This document shows, in pieces, positions 1 through 7,773 of a DNA stretch of 8,885 bases. How positions within the stretch are numbered: position 1 is the first letter of the stretch; the number at the start of each line of letters is the position of its first letter. The DNA is taken from NCBI GenBank assembly GCA_959606905.1, contig CAUHML010000132.1:1-8885 (forward strand), written 5' to 3'. This DNA is from an uncultured Bacteroides sp. (lineage in GTDB: Bacteria; Bacteroidota; Bacteroidia; Bacteroidales; Bacteroidaceae). The translations under genes were made by a program, and so were the position numbers. A model generated the notes under the pieces. The model saw only the letters and a list, made by a program, of their open reading frames with translations. It had not been told where the DNA came from and searched no databases.

Positions 1-127
1 TGTCTCTGATTCCTGCATCCGTTTTGGTTTCTGAATCATGGAAACAATATCCTTCTTCACCTTCATAATATACAAGCTGTCCACCTACATGGATCTCCCG
101 ACAAACGGTTTTCAGTGCTTTTTTCAT
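1..127 (-). CDS. Hypothetical protein, 5' part only (runs off the left edge)
   Basis: An open frame starts with ATG at 127-125 and continues without a stop to the window edge, giving 42 residues that begin MKKALKTVCREIHVGGQLVY. An AGGA ribosome binding site lies about six bases before the ATG (within TAGGAAAAAC), which supports a real start. The visible part is hydrophilic, with a Gly/Tyr/Glu-rich stretch (VYYEGEEGYCFHDSE). It shows no signal peptide, membrane segment or motif that I recognise. It lies 115 bp downstream of the helicase gene and has its own candidate promoter, so it may be a separate unit rather than the sixth gene of the defence operon. The function is unknown. Confidence 0.55.
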   Translation of the reverse strand, partial: MKKALKTVCREIHVGGQLVYYEGEEGYCFHDSETKTDAGIRD

Positions 128-201
128 GTTTTTCCTATTAAATTTTCCTCAGACACCTACATAAGTGAAACTTAGATTATGCCCAATACACAGTATTATT
201 A

Positions 202-230
202 CTTATAACAACTAAATTACTTCTTGTCGT
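202..230 (-). promoter_or_regulatory. Candidate sigma-A promoter for the leftmost gene
   Basis: On the minus strand, an ACGACA (4 of 6 matches to TTGACA) at 230-225 is followed by a 17-base spacer and an extended -10, TG-T-TATAAG, at 210-202 (5 of 6 matches to TATAAT). Transcription would start near 195, leaving a leader of roughly 68 bases before the ATG at 127. A small perfect inverted repeat, AATAC-TGT-GTATT, at 197-185 overlaps the predicted start point and could be an operator, but it is short enough to be chance. The gap 128-242 holds nothing else that I can support, and in particular no GC-rich stem followed by a T run to end the upstream operon. Confidence 0.3.
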
Positions 231-242
231 GCAATCTATTAT

Positions 243-1331
243 TTATTCCAATACATCAGGTGTCCACCTTGTTCCAATATCGTTAGTTGGAAGTCGTTTT
301 GTCTTGTATACAAAAGCCACACTATACCGTGCTCTCGTCACTGCAACATAAAACTTAGAAAGACTTTCATCCTTCATGTCTTTGGACTTTCCTGACAACC
401 AATCCAGCATTGGTTTCGTCGGGTATATCAAGACTCTATTAAAAGTAAGTCCCTTGGACAATCCAAAATTCATCGTTTTTGGGATGGGATTTACCTTGGT
501 TCTTTTATCATACCGCAACTGAACAGGATTATATATATCTACATATTTATCAATATCATTCTCGTGAACCCAAAATATTCCATCATGTCCCGTTTTTTCA
601 TTCATGGCAGAATCGCATGGCTTCATATCAGGATACATCTGATTTGCAAGATCACATATAATCTGATTATTTCTATGAGATGTCGATAATGTTGTGGTAT
701 CAATATTCATTCCGGCAATATTATCCTGCACAAAAATCACTATTTTCCCACCTGCATATTTTTTATATTTTGCTTCATAATGAGTTCGATACGTCGTCTG
801 ACGAGGATCTCCTACTAAAGTCATGTTGCAACCAACCTCATGCAACTTTTTTATAACTTCTAAATCATATCCAACAAAATCTTGTATTTCATCTACAAAA
901 ACATAAGAAAAAATTTTTCGTATTCTGCGAAATACACATCCATTCGATAATTCGTCCAAAACACAGGGCAATTTTGAAATCATATTTGAATATACATTAC
1001 CGGAAGCCGTGACATATTTTTTCTCATTTGTATCCTTTAGTCTCAACAAATTTTTATCTGCCTTATTCACTAATAACACACCGGATACCCTATTATTTAT
1101 AAGATAGCTTTGGTAAGGTCGTATACCATGCTTGATTAGCAGCAAAAACCACGGCATAATAGTTACATTAGATGGAATACAACCATTTATTTCGTAAAAT
1201 TTGTCTCTAATGCTTTGTTCATTAGCATCGGTATAAGTTGTTATCAAAACATTTTCAGAAATCTCCAATGCCTTTTTTACAAGAAATGTTGTTTTTCCTG
1301 CCCCTGCCGCCGCAATAATTAGACTACTCAT
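243..1331 (-). CDS. Compact UvrD-like superfamily 1 helicase (GajB-like)
   Basis: A 362-residue protein with the full set of SF1A helicase motifs. Motif I/Walker A is AAAGAGKTT (7-15). Motif Ia is around TTYTDANEQS (31-40). Motif II is VFVDEIQD (144-151). Motif III is TLVGDPRQTTY (171-181). Motif IV-like is TSHRNN (217-222). Motif V is SKGLTFNRV (292-300) and motif VI is VAVTRAR (329-335). It is expected to be an ATP-dependent DNA motor or DNA-end sensor acting in the cytoplasm. Known GajB is close to 494 residues and UvrD about 720, so the 1B/2B insertions must be largely missing; the chain ends soon after motif VI. Its ATG overlaps the 3' end of the OLD nuclease gene by 8 bp, with GAGGG at 1345-1341 as ribosome binding site, which implies translational coupling. 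Nuclease plus UvrD helicase is the Gabija architecture. The exact subfamily is uncertain because of the small size. Confidence 0.85.
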   Translation of the reverse strand: MSSLIIAAAGAGKTTFLVKKALEISENVLITTYTDANEQSIRDKFYEINGCIPSNVTIMPWFLLLIKHGIRPYQSYLINNRVSGVLLVNKADKNLLRLKDTNEKKYVTASGNVYSNMISKLPCVLDELSNGCVFRRIRKIFSYVFVDEIQDFVGYDLEVIKKLHEVGCNMTLVGDPRQTTYRTHYEAKYKKYAGGKIVIFVQDNIAGMNIDTTTLSTSHRNNQIICDLANQMYPDMKPCDSAMNEKTGHDGIFWVHENDIDKYVDIYNPVQLRYDKRTKVNPIPKTMNFGLSKGLTFNRVLIYPTKPMLDWLSGKSKDMKDESLSKFYVAVTRARYSVAFVYKTKRLPTNDIGTRWTPDVLE

Positions 1332-2964
1332 TTTTTATCGCCCTCATTATATACTCAGGATATTTAATTTTCGTAGCCGATTCAAAAATTGCTATGGCAC
1401 AATCCGTCTTATGAGCGTGCATATATTTGTGCATCTCATCATCCGTATCGTAGTTAGTTCCAAAAATATTGTTCATTGCTTCTCGTCCATTTTCTTTTAA
1501 TATTTTCGGCTCTAAGGTATTATAATTAAAATCCTTATCTGACAGTTTCAAATCACCTGTATCCACTACCTCATCAACACATATATGAATACATTGTATT
1601 TCTTCATATTCTTTGTACTTTTTCTTAACAGCTTCAATATTTCCATCATTATCCGTAACAACAGCTGTTTCTTTGTTTAGTGTCTGTGCAATTTCAAGAT
1701 ACCGCTTAAATGTCACCCCACCTACGGTCATTACATCTATTCCATCTTGGATAGGAAGCCGCCCCTCATGAGTATCCATATATGCCCGCTGAACAACCAG
1801 CTCATCTGAATCGCCCTCTACTAAGATTGATTTTTTACAAAGAATCAATCGCAGTGTATCATAACCTGCCACTTTTTTGAAAAATTCAAAAGTTTCCTTT
1901 TTGAGCGATTGCATCGAGCAACAATTATCGCCTGAAAGCAAAATTAAATTTTCCAGTCCGAGTTTATTAGCGACAAAGCTACTATGCGTTGATGCTATAA
2001 TTTGTCTACCAGATGCAGCCTTTTCAATAACTCCCATTAGTTCGCTTAATCGGGAAAAAGACAAATGACTTTCAGGTTCTTCAATCAAAATAATACTTGC
2101 TTTTTCTGCCTGTTTATGACTTAAAGCTAATTGTGTTTTTATGATACATTGTGCACCTTTTCCAGCATGAGCAAACGGGATTCCATCCACCTGCGTAACC
2201 AAACTTGACTCCCAAGAATTTTGAACTCCCTGATCGGCACTCAATGATAATTTTCCATTCATAACAGTAGACGCTGCACTAATTTTCTCATTGATTGACT
2301 GAATTGCTTCATTTTGTGCAAACTCATCTATCATATTTCTATGGGCTTGTGTTATTGCTGTTATGTCCTCTGGTTCAAGGAAATCCTTTACTACTCTGGA
2401 AATATATACATCAGACCCATTTTGGTATCTGTAATTTGACGAATCAATCATTACAGACTTTATTGGTATGAATCTGGGCATTTTTTCATCTCGGCTAAAA
2501 GAAAACCATTTAGCTTCATAAAATTCAATAGGCAAACTTATAATTTTTTCTGTTTTCAGCAAACTTTCATATTCTGAATTAAATTTATCAGAAAAACTAA
2601 TTGTGAATCTGATTCCCTCTATACCATCACTTTTTTCGGAATTACCATTTCCTTCATATTCAGGCAATGTTCCACTTTTGAAATATAACTCAATCATTAT
2701 TTCTGGAGGTGCAATCGGCTGTCCATTTTCCACTGATGCCAGGTATTCCTCAACTGCTTCTCTATTAAATAAATATGTTGATAGCTGATTTCTAATATTT
2801 CGACCAGCATACATACCCGTTAAAGCCACATGAATGGCTTCAAGAATAGTAGATTTTCCAGATTCATTATCACCAACCAGAAGATTGATATTTTCATTAA
2901 ATTTTACTTCAAACGGATTTTTAAACTTCTTAAAATTTTGAATGATTACCTTCTCAATAGCCAT
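1324..2964 (-). CDS. OLD-family ATPase/TOPRIM nuclease (GajA-like, class 2 OLD)
   Basis: A 546-residue protein. The N-terminal ABC-type ATPase has Walker A GDNESGKST (31-39), a degenerate signature AGKGAQ (267-272), Walker B IILIEEPESH (291-300) and a switch histidine in ASTHSS (H327). The C-terminal TOPRIM domain has the metal-binding glutamate in LVEGDSDE (E383, E388), the DxD pair in VTDND (D438, D440), a downstream acidic site in NTLEPKIL (E485) and the basic motif HKTDCAIAIFE (K519). All catalytic positions expected for OLD nucleases are therefore present. The length is close to characterised GajA (about 578 residues). Pairing with a UvrD-like helicase defines class 2 OLD / Gabija, in which GajA is a DNA-nicking enzyme controlled by nucleotide levels; that activity is inferred from the family. 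The start is fixed by a perfect AGGAGG six bases before the ATG. It lies 22 bp downstream of brxL and is visibly AT-richer than it. Confidence 0.88.
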   Translation of the reverse strand: MAIEKVIIQNFKKFKNPFEVKFNENINLLVGDNESGKSTILEAIHVALTGMYAGRNIRNQLSTYLFNREAVEEYLASVENGQPIAPPEIMIELYFKSGTLPEYEGNGNSEKSDGIEGIRFTISFSDKFNSEYESLLKTEKIISLPIEFYEAKWFSFSRDEKMPRFIPIKSVMIDSSNYRYQNGSDVYISRVVKDFLEPEDITAITQAHRNMIDEFAQNEAIQSINEKISAASTVMNGKLSLSADQGVQNSWESSLVTQVDGIPFAHAGKGAQCIIKTQLALSHKQAEKASIILIEEPESHLSFSRLSELMGVIEKAASGRQIIASTHSSFVANKLGLENLILLSGDNCCSMQSLKKETFEFFKKVAGYDTLRLILCKKSILVEGDSDELVVQRAYMDTHEGRLPIQDGIDVMTVGGVTFKRYLEIAQTLNKETAVVTDNDGNIEAVKKKYKEYEEIQCIHICVDEVVDTGDLKLSDKDFNYNTLEPKILKENGREAMNNIFGTNYDTDDEMHKYMHAHKTDCAIAIFESATKIKYPEYIMRAIKNE

Positions 2965-2970
2965 TCGTAG

Positions 2971-2976
2971 CCTCCT
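2971..2976 (-). promoter_or_regulatory. Ribosome binding site of the OLD nuclease gene
   Basis: A perfect AGGAGG on the minus strand sits six bases before the ATG at 2964, inside the 22-bp gap after the brxL stop. It fixes the start, and it means the nuclease can be translated independently of brxL if both are on one mRNA. Confidence 0.75.
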
Positions 2977-2986
2977 ATCTTCGATT

Positions 2987-5104
2987 TTACTCTACCCCTA
3001 ACGCCTTAAACACTGCATCTTCCGCACTCTGATACGGAATCAGCTGAAATGCACTCATCAGATCAGCTGGAACACTTGCAAAATCAACAAACGATGTACT
3101 TGGAATCAGCACCTTCTTTGCGCCGCTATCCAGACACACCTGAAGTGTATTGGCAAGTTCATCCACCTTTATCATTGTGCCACTAATTGTTATATCTCCC
3201 AACACTGCCAAGTTGCTGACAACAGGCTTTCCAAGAGCAATCGAACAAAGTGCTATCAATGTTGGAAGTGCCAATTTGTCTGTCATACCGATACCCTGCA
3301 AATCCTGATAATTGATGATGTAATCCTTGGTCGAGGTGCTGATAGAGCCACTGATCCGATTGCCGTTGGCTTTCAGATAATTAAATGCCGTGTTCACCGC
3401 TTCCTTGCATTTAGAATCACTGCCTAAGCCAGTCCGTTCAATTTTGCCATTGCCTGGAAGCATCTGACTTTCCAAACGGAATACACCAATCATGCCACTT
3501 TTTCCTCTGGATACGGTATAAACCTGTCCCGGATTACACATTCCATCCGGTATCAGCTTACCACCACCCTGTTCTGGTACGGAAACATAATGTTCTGACA
3601 TATCTTCTAGATCTATATAAGAGAAGTTCACATCATAAAACTCCATACCACCCAGCTTCTTCAATTGCTCCTTGACACGGCGACGCATTTCCAATGCAAT
3701 CTGAATAATTTCTTCCAGTTCTTCTTTGGTAAACTCACCATTTGGGTACATCAACTTCAGATAACCGTCTATCATACGACGAACCGCAATTGTATCACGC
3801 TGATTCAGATTTCTCCCCAGACGGAAGTAGTGATCAAGTGCATCTCCATACTGCTCCTTGCGAAGCTCTCGGATGAACTCTGCCAAATAGTCACTGATAA
3901 AACCATAATCATTAGTAAAATGCTCCGGTCTGAACTTCGGTATCTCCCATCCTGGAAGATAACAGTGCATACGATCAAGAAATGCTGTATCTGTTCCCAT
4001 TTCCTGCGGGAAAGGTGCAAACAGACTGGATGTTTTCAACAGCACGTCCACACTCTGATTGATATTTCCCACAAATACCATGGACGCAGTAGCAGCTTTT
4101 TCTTCTTTGCCACGGGCAAAAGAGCCGGATGCCATGTAATCCTTCATAATCTGAATGCCATCTTTATCTTTAAACTTGATACCTGCCACTTCATCAAAGG
4201 CTACACAGTCCCATAAGCCGACCAGTCCGACCGTTTTGCGTCCCATATTGTAAAACAGGTTTGCAACCGTCGTCTGTCCACCGGAAATCAAAATACTGTT
4301 TGGTGAAATCTCTTTGTAAAGATGAGATTTACCGGTGCTTCTCGGTCCAAGCTCACAAAGATTAAAGTTATTCTCAACTAATGGAATCATACGGGTCAAG
4401 AGCAACCATTTCTCACGGTATGTAAATTCATCCGGTTCCATTCCGATAGAACGAAGAAGGATATCCAACCATTCATCTTTCGTAAAAGCTTTTCGTCCCT
4501 GCTTCAGTTCATCAATATCAATGTGCGGCATCTGGATCGGTGTCAGCTTACGGATACTGATTGGTGAAATATCTTTCTGCTTTTTCTGTTTGGAACGAAG
4601 TGGATTTCCATCAATATCCTCAATGCCAAAATTATTGTCGCCTTCAACCTCATAATCCAGCTGAACAATACACCAGATACCGCCGCAGAGCAGGCGATCA
4701 AATTTTTCTGGATATTCATCGGCAATCGGTACATTACCAATGCCCAAATTAGAAAACTCTGCAAAAAAGCAATCCTTTTTCATATCCAGTCGAACAGTCA
4801 CCATATCAATGATTGTGTAACTGCCTTTTTTACGCAGCTGAGACAGAATTTTCTGTGATTCATCCGGGCGTACAAAGTTGTCAGCAAGAATACGCTTCAC
4901 ATTCTGTACGCCTTTCTCTATAACCGTCTCATCATCTGAACTGCAATACTGTCCCAACAAGAACTCAAGAACATACACTGGGACATTCGCCCCTTCTTTA
5001 ATTTTCTTTGTCAGGTCTTTCCGAACAATCTTACCGTCAAAGTTCTGACGGAGCTTGTTCTTTATTTCTTCACGGGTACTTTCACCCTCTGCAAATTGCT
5101 CCAT
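2987..5104 (-). CDS. brxL: BrxL, BREX AAA+ ATPase with Lon-like C-terminal domain
   Basis: A 705-residue protein counted from the preferred start. The N-terminus (residues 14-60, with GKIVRKDLTKKIKEGANVPV) is the typical opening of BrxL. The AAA+ core has Walker A GPRSTGKS (253-260), Walker B VAFDEV (301-306), a sensor-1-like asparagine in VFVGNIN (N347) and a candidate arginine finger in FLDRMH (R378). The last 170-180 residues are a Lon-protease-like fold (GKPVVSNLAVLGDITISGTM). By my alignment the Lon catalytic Ser falls on K610 and the Lys on A651, so proteolysis looks unlikely. BrxL is known as a DNA-binding ring ATPase needed for phage restriction in BREX. An ATG at 5125 would overlap the pglZ stop (TAATG) but has no ribosome binding site. 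The ATG at 5104 has AGGAGG eight bases upstream and is chosen; the longer form would have 712 residues. It follows pglZ by 20 bp. Confidence 0.95.
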   Translation of the reverse strand: MEQFAEGESTREEIKNKLRQNFDGKIVRKDLTKKIKEGANVPVYVLEFLLGQYCSSDDETVIEKGVQNVKRILADNFVRPDESQKILSQLRKKGSYTIIDMVTVRLDMKKDCFFAEFSNLGIGNVPIADEYPEKFDRLLCGGIWCIVQLDYEVEGDNNFGIEDIDGNPLRSKQKKQKDISPISIRKLTPIQMPHIDIDELKQGRKAFTKDEWLDILLRSIGMEPDEFTYREKWLLLTRMIPLVENNFNLCELGPRSTGKSHLYKEISPNSILISGGQTTVANLFYNMGRKTVGLVGLWDCVAFDEVAGIKFKDKDGIQIMKDYMASGSFARGKEEKAATASMVFVGNINQSVDVLLKTSSLFAPFPQEMGTDTAFLDRMHCYLPGWEIPKFRPEHFTNDYGFISDYLAEFIRELRKEQYGDALDHYFRLGRNLNQRDTIAVRRMIDGYLKLMYPNGEFTKEELEEIIQIALEMRRRVKEQLKKLGGMEFYDVNFSYIDLEDMSEHYVSVPEQGGGKLIPDGMCNPGQVYTVSRGKSGMIGVFRLESQMLPGNGKIERTGLGSDSKCKEAVNTAFNYLKANGNRISGSISTSTKDYIINYQDLQGIGMTDKLALPTLIALCSIALGKPVVSNLAVLGDITISGTMIKVDELANTLQVCLDSGAKKVLIPSTSFVDFASVPADLMSAFQLIPYQSAEDAVFKALGVE

Positions 5105-5112
5105 CTTTCTCT

Positions 5113-5118
5113 CCTCCT
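5113..5118 (-). promoter_or_regulatory. Ribosome binding site that decides the brxL start
   Basis: AGGAGG on the minus strand is separated by eight bases from the ATG at 5104. It lies downstream of the other possible ATG at 5125 and so cannot serve it. The sequence before 5125 is a T-rich run at the end of pglZ without a purine-rich site. Confidence 0.75.
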
Positions 5119-5124
5119 GCGGCA

Positions 5125-7767
5125 TTAACTAAAAAAATCAAACTCGTCCACCGCAAAGGCGATGTCAATCTGGAATGGCTCCCGCTGTGGCAGCTGTAAT
5201 CCCTGTTCATCTGCAATTACCAGATAATAAGTAGCGGTATTGCTGTATTTTAAAGATTTTAGATTAAACTGACAACGGAAAGTTCTTTCTGCACCGTTAT
5301 CGCTGGTCTTATCTGCAATAATCTTCTGAATATCACTAATCTGTTTGCCGTCCTCATCTGTAAAATAAACTTGATAGGTTGCTGCTTCACGATTTGTACT
5401 GACCGCATCTTTTTGATAGAAGTTCAACGAAAAAATCATATTGCTGATCTTACGGTTTGCGGACAGTAAATTAACCGTTACCGGCTTAGTATCATATTTC
5501 TGCTTATTTCGCTTATATTCCATAGAATCGTTGCGGAGATAATGATACTCAATCACTGGAACAACCATTTCCTGCAAACTGATACCACCATGCACAAAAT
5601 TCATACCGCCGCCATTCATTTTGATACGAATACTTTCTCTCGGTGCAAATCCATCAAATTCCGTATTTCCGCCCAGGAATTTTACAGGCATCAAGTAATC
5701 TGGTTGCACACCTTTCTGCATAATTGCATATCTTCTGCCATATTCTACACATCGCTTGATACTTTCTTTTTTTGTAATGTCAGAGTTTGTTACATCCACA
5801 TCAAAAAATCCTCTTTTATCTACTTTGTCCTCTTCCTTCAAAGGACTGTATGTATAAAGAAATCCATGATCTGCCGTAATTAAAATATTCGTTCCACCAA
5901 ATTCATTTACGATAATACGCACAAGATTCTTCAATTCTGAAATCGCCTTGTCACAGGCAGCAAAAACAGCAGTATCCGAAGTGTGGCTGGCTTCATCTAT
6001 GGTATCGTGGTAAATATAGACCACATCCATCCCTTTCACCAAAGCACTTCTTTCCGCTCGTTTCATAGCAATGATGTCATTATACTTTAAAGCCACGCTT
6101 GCCGAATCTTCTGTTTTCAGAACCTTATCCCTATAAGTACTTGCCGTAGACTGTCCATCTGCCAAAACCGTCAAAATATCGTTCCGAACCTCTACTGTCA
6201 GTTCTTTGTGCGGCAACAAAGCTGCCATACCAAACTTTGTAGTAGAAGGAAAGATGCTCTGCATACTGCTGATAGAAACCTTACTTTGCGTTTCTCGCTG
6301 AAGCTGATCTGCCATCGTAGCCGCCACTTCATAACGCATGGCATCTGAGATAATTACAAATACTTTCGTATCTGAGGTTTGGATACGGGAACGGTAAAAA
6401 TCCTCCTGTTGCGGTACTTCCAGAACTTTACCGTAAGTTGCCAGTTCATCCGCACATACATCCGACCAGTTGTTGCCCAACTCACCTAAGAACCAGTGTG
6501 TATAAAGTCCTTCCACCTTATCGACAACATGCTTGAACAAATCATCCAGCAGAATATTGGAAGTCTCCAAACTCTTTTGAAAACTAAGATGGAACAAACG
6601 GTAATAAGTGTCCATCTGATAGTAGCTCTCAGTATATTCTTTCCAGATACTTTTCGCTTCTGCGGTATGGAATCCGGCAGAATGTTCCTTAAAGAAACTT
6701 TGCATATTCGCCACTTGTAAGATACCGTCATAAAAATTCTCAAATGGCTCATACCATACACAAGTTCTCCGTTTTTCAACGGTATTCGTAATGGTATCCA
6801 CATCAATAATATGGTCACTGATCTCTGTCATTATCTTTGTCAGAATCACTTCATTAATACACGGAAAGCACTCTGTTCCTACCAAATCTTCTACTGTCAG
6901 CTTTTCAAAACGCTGATACAGACAAGCTTCATCCTCAACATAACGTGCCACATCATATAATTGCGGAATGTTGTCACTATGAAGCCATTCAGAAATAAAA
7001 TCATAGCAATATGCCTGATGTGGTATGGAAATAAAACTGTCTAGTCCGGCAAGATATTCCTGCCGCATGGTACGGGTCGCCGCGGTTAAAAGTAGATGAA
7101 TTGCTAACCGCTCAAGGTCTGGTTCCTCCTCCACAAATCCGCATCCCTGACGAACCATCGCCCAAAATGCTGCGTCTGCATGATATTTTACAAAATCCTG
7201 ATAAACCGTATTATTATTCAAATCCAGTCCCGCCTGGAACACACTACGGAGAATCATATTAGGCTGTGCATCTTTCAATCCACAGATTGCCGCCATGACA
7301 GCCATGTGTAACTGTGCCGGTGTTTCCGGAACTTTATTCTGTGTGCTGACTTTCAAACGACGATCTTTCGCATTGAAATAAGCACGATAATTTTTAACCT
7401 GTTTCCTCATTGCCGGATTTGATATAAGTCCCATCTCATCCATCCAAATAGAAATCAGATCCGCCCGAAACTCTTCGCTGTAAAGCTCCACATCCAGAAG
7501 CCAGTTATCATCTGGGCGGTTATAGACACACGGACTGTAAACCAGATAATTTGTGGTCAAATCATCTACTGAAAGCAGTTTTTTTACAGAAAACGCATTA
7601 TTTCCTGTCAGCGCAATCACCTTTGCATTTTCCAAAACCACTTCATCCAATTTATCCTCAAATTCCTTATCTTCATCGTACCAGAAAATGATACGACGCT
7701 GATAAAACTCAGGAAGAGGTGCAGCAAACCTGCGATTTAAATCTTGTATTATTTTGTCTGTATCCAT
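5125..7767 (-). CDS. pglZ: PglZ (BrxZ), BREX alkaline-phosphatase-superfamily protein
   Basis: An 880-residue protein, a usual length for BREX PglZ. Residues about 1-460 form the helical BREX-specific N-terminal part. From about 465 the PglZ domain carries the metal-site motif FVIISDAMRYEVA (D475), the nucleophile region FPSTTKFGMAAL (T509/T510), YIYHDTIDEASH (H587, D588, H595), ILITADHGFLYTY (D633, H634) and FVHGGISLQEMVVPVIEY (H726). All the acidic and histidine positions expected for an alkaline-phosphatase fold are present, so it looks intact. A beta-rich tail of about 130 residues follows. PglZ is essential for BREX phage exclusion and for host methylation by PglX; its natural substrate is not settled, although metal-dependent nuclease activity has been described for the family. 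It starts 6 bp after the upstream gene, with GGAAGGGAG at 7786-7778 overlapping that gene's last codons, and is followed directly by brxL. Co-expression as one operon is inferred. Confidence 0.95.
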   Translation of the reverse strand: MDTDKIIQDLNRRFAAPLPEFYQRRIIFWYDEDKEFEDKLDEVVLENAKVIALTGNNAFSVKKLLSVDDLTTNYLVYSPCVYNRPDDNWLLDVELYSEEFRADLISIWMDEMGLISNPAMRKQVKNYRAYFNAKDRRLKVSTQNKVPETPAQLHMAVMAAICGLKDAQPNMILRSVFQAGLDLNNNTVYQDFVKYHADAAFWAMVRQGCGFVEEEPDLERLAIHLLLTAATRTMRQEYLAGLDSFISIPHQAYCYDFISEWLHSDNIPQLYDVARYVEDEACLYQRFEKLTVEDLVGTECFPCINEVILTKIMTEISDHIIDVDTITNTVEKRRTCVWYEPFENFYDGILQVANMQSFFKEHSAGFHTAEAKSIWKEYTESYYQMDTYYRLFHLSFQKSLETSNILLDDLFKHVVDKVEGLYTHWFLGELGNNWSDVCADELATYGKVLEVPQQEDFYRSRIQTSDTKVFVIISDAMRYEVAATMADQLQRETQSKVSISSMQSIFPSTTKFGMAALLPHKELTVEVRNDILTVLADGQSTASTYRDKVLKTEDSASVALKYNDIIAMKRAERSALVKGMDVVYIYHDTIDEASHTSDTAVFAACDKAISELKNLVRIIVNEFGGTNILITADHGFLYTYSPLKEEDKVDKRGFFDVDVTNSDITKKESIKRCVEYGRRYAIMQKGVQPDYLMPVKFLGGNTEFDGFAPRESIRIKMNGGGMNFVHGGISLQEMVVPVIEYHYLRNDSMEYKRNKQKYDTKPVTVNLLSANRKISNMIFSLNFYQKDAVSTNREAATYQVYFTDEDGKQISDIQKIIADKTSDNGAERTFRCQFNLKSLKYSNTATYYLVIADEQGLQLPQREPFQIDIAFAVDEFDFFS

Positions 7768-7773
7768 GCTGCA

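Noticed and set aside
80..160. ATGTAGGTG occurs twice, in the leader and within the start of the leftmost gene (minus strand).
   Set aside because: Nine bases only, with different flanks and one copy inside coding sequence. Chance is a sufficient explanation.
128..242. Search for a rho-independent terminator after the helicase gene.
   Set aside because: No GC-rich stem with a following T run was found on the minus strand. The only palindrome (197-185) is short, AT-rich and without a T tract.
1873..1895. AT-rich inverted repeat (TTTTGAA-AAA-TTCAAAA) that looks like a small hairpin.
   Set aside because: It lies inside the OLD nuclease coding sequence (Lys/Phe-rich stretch before the TOPRIM domain), has no GC-rich stem, and is expected by chance in such AT-rich DNA.
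3665..4216. Plus-strand open frame of 183 codons opposite brxL.
   Set aside because: It lies fully opposite the conserved AAA+ region of brxL, and its translation is Cys/His/Phe-rich without domain features. It is an antisense shadow.
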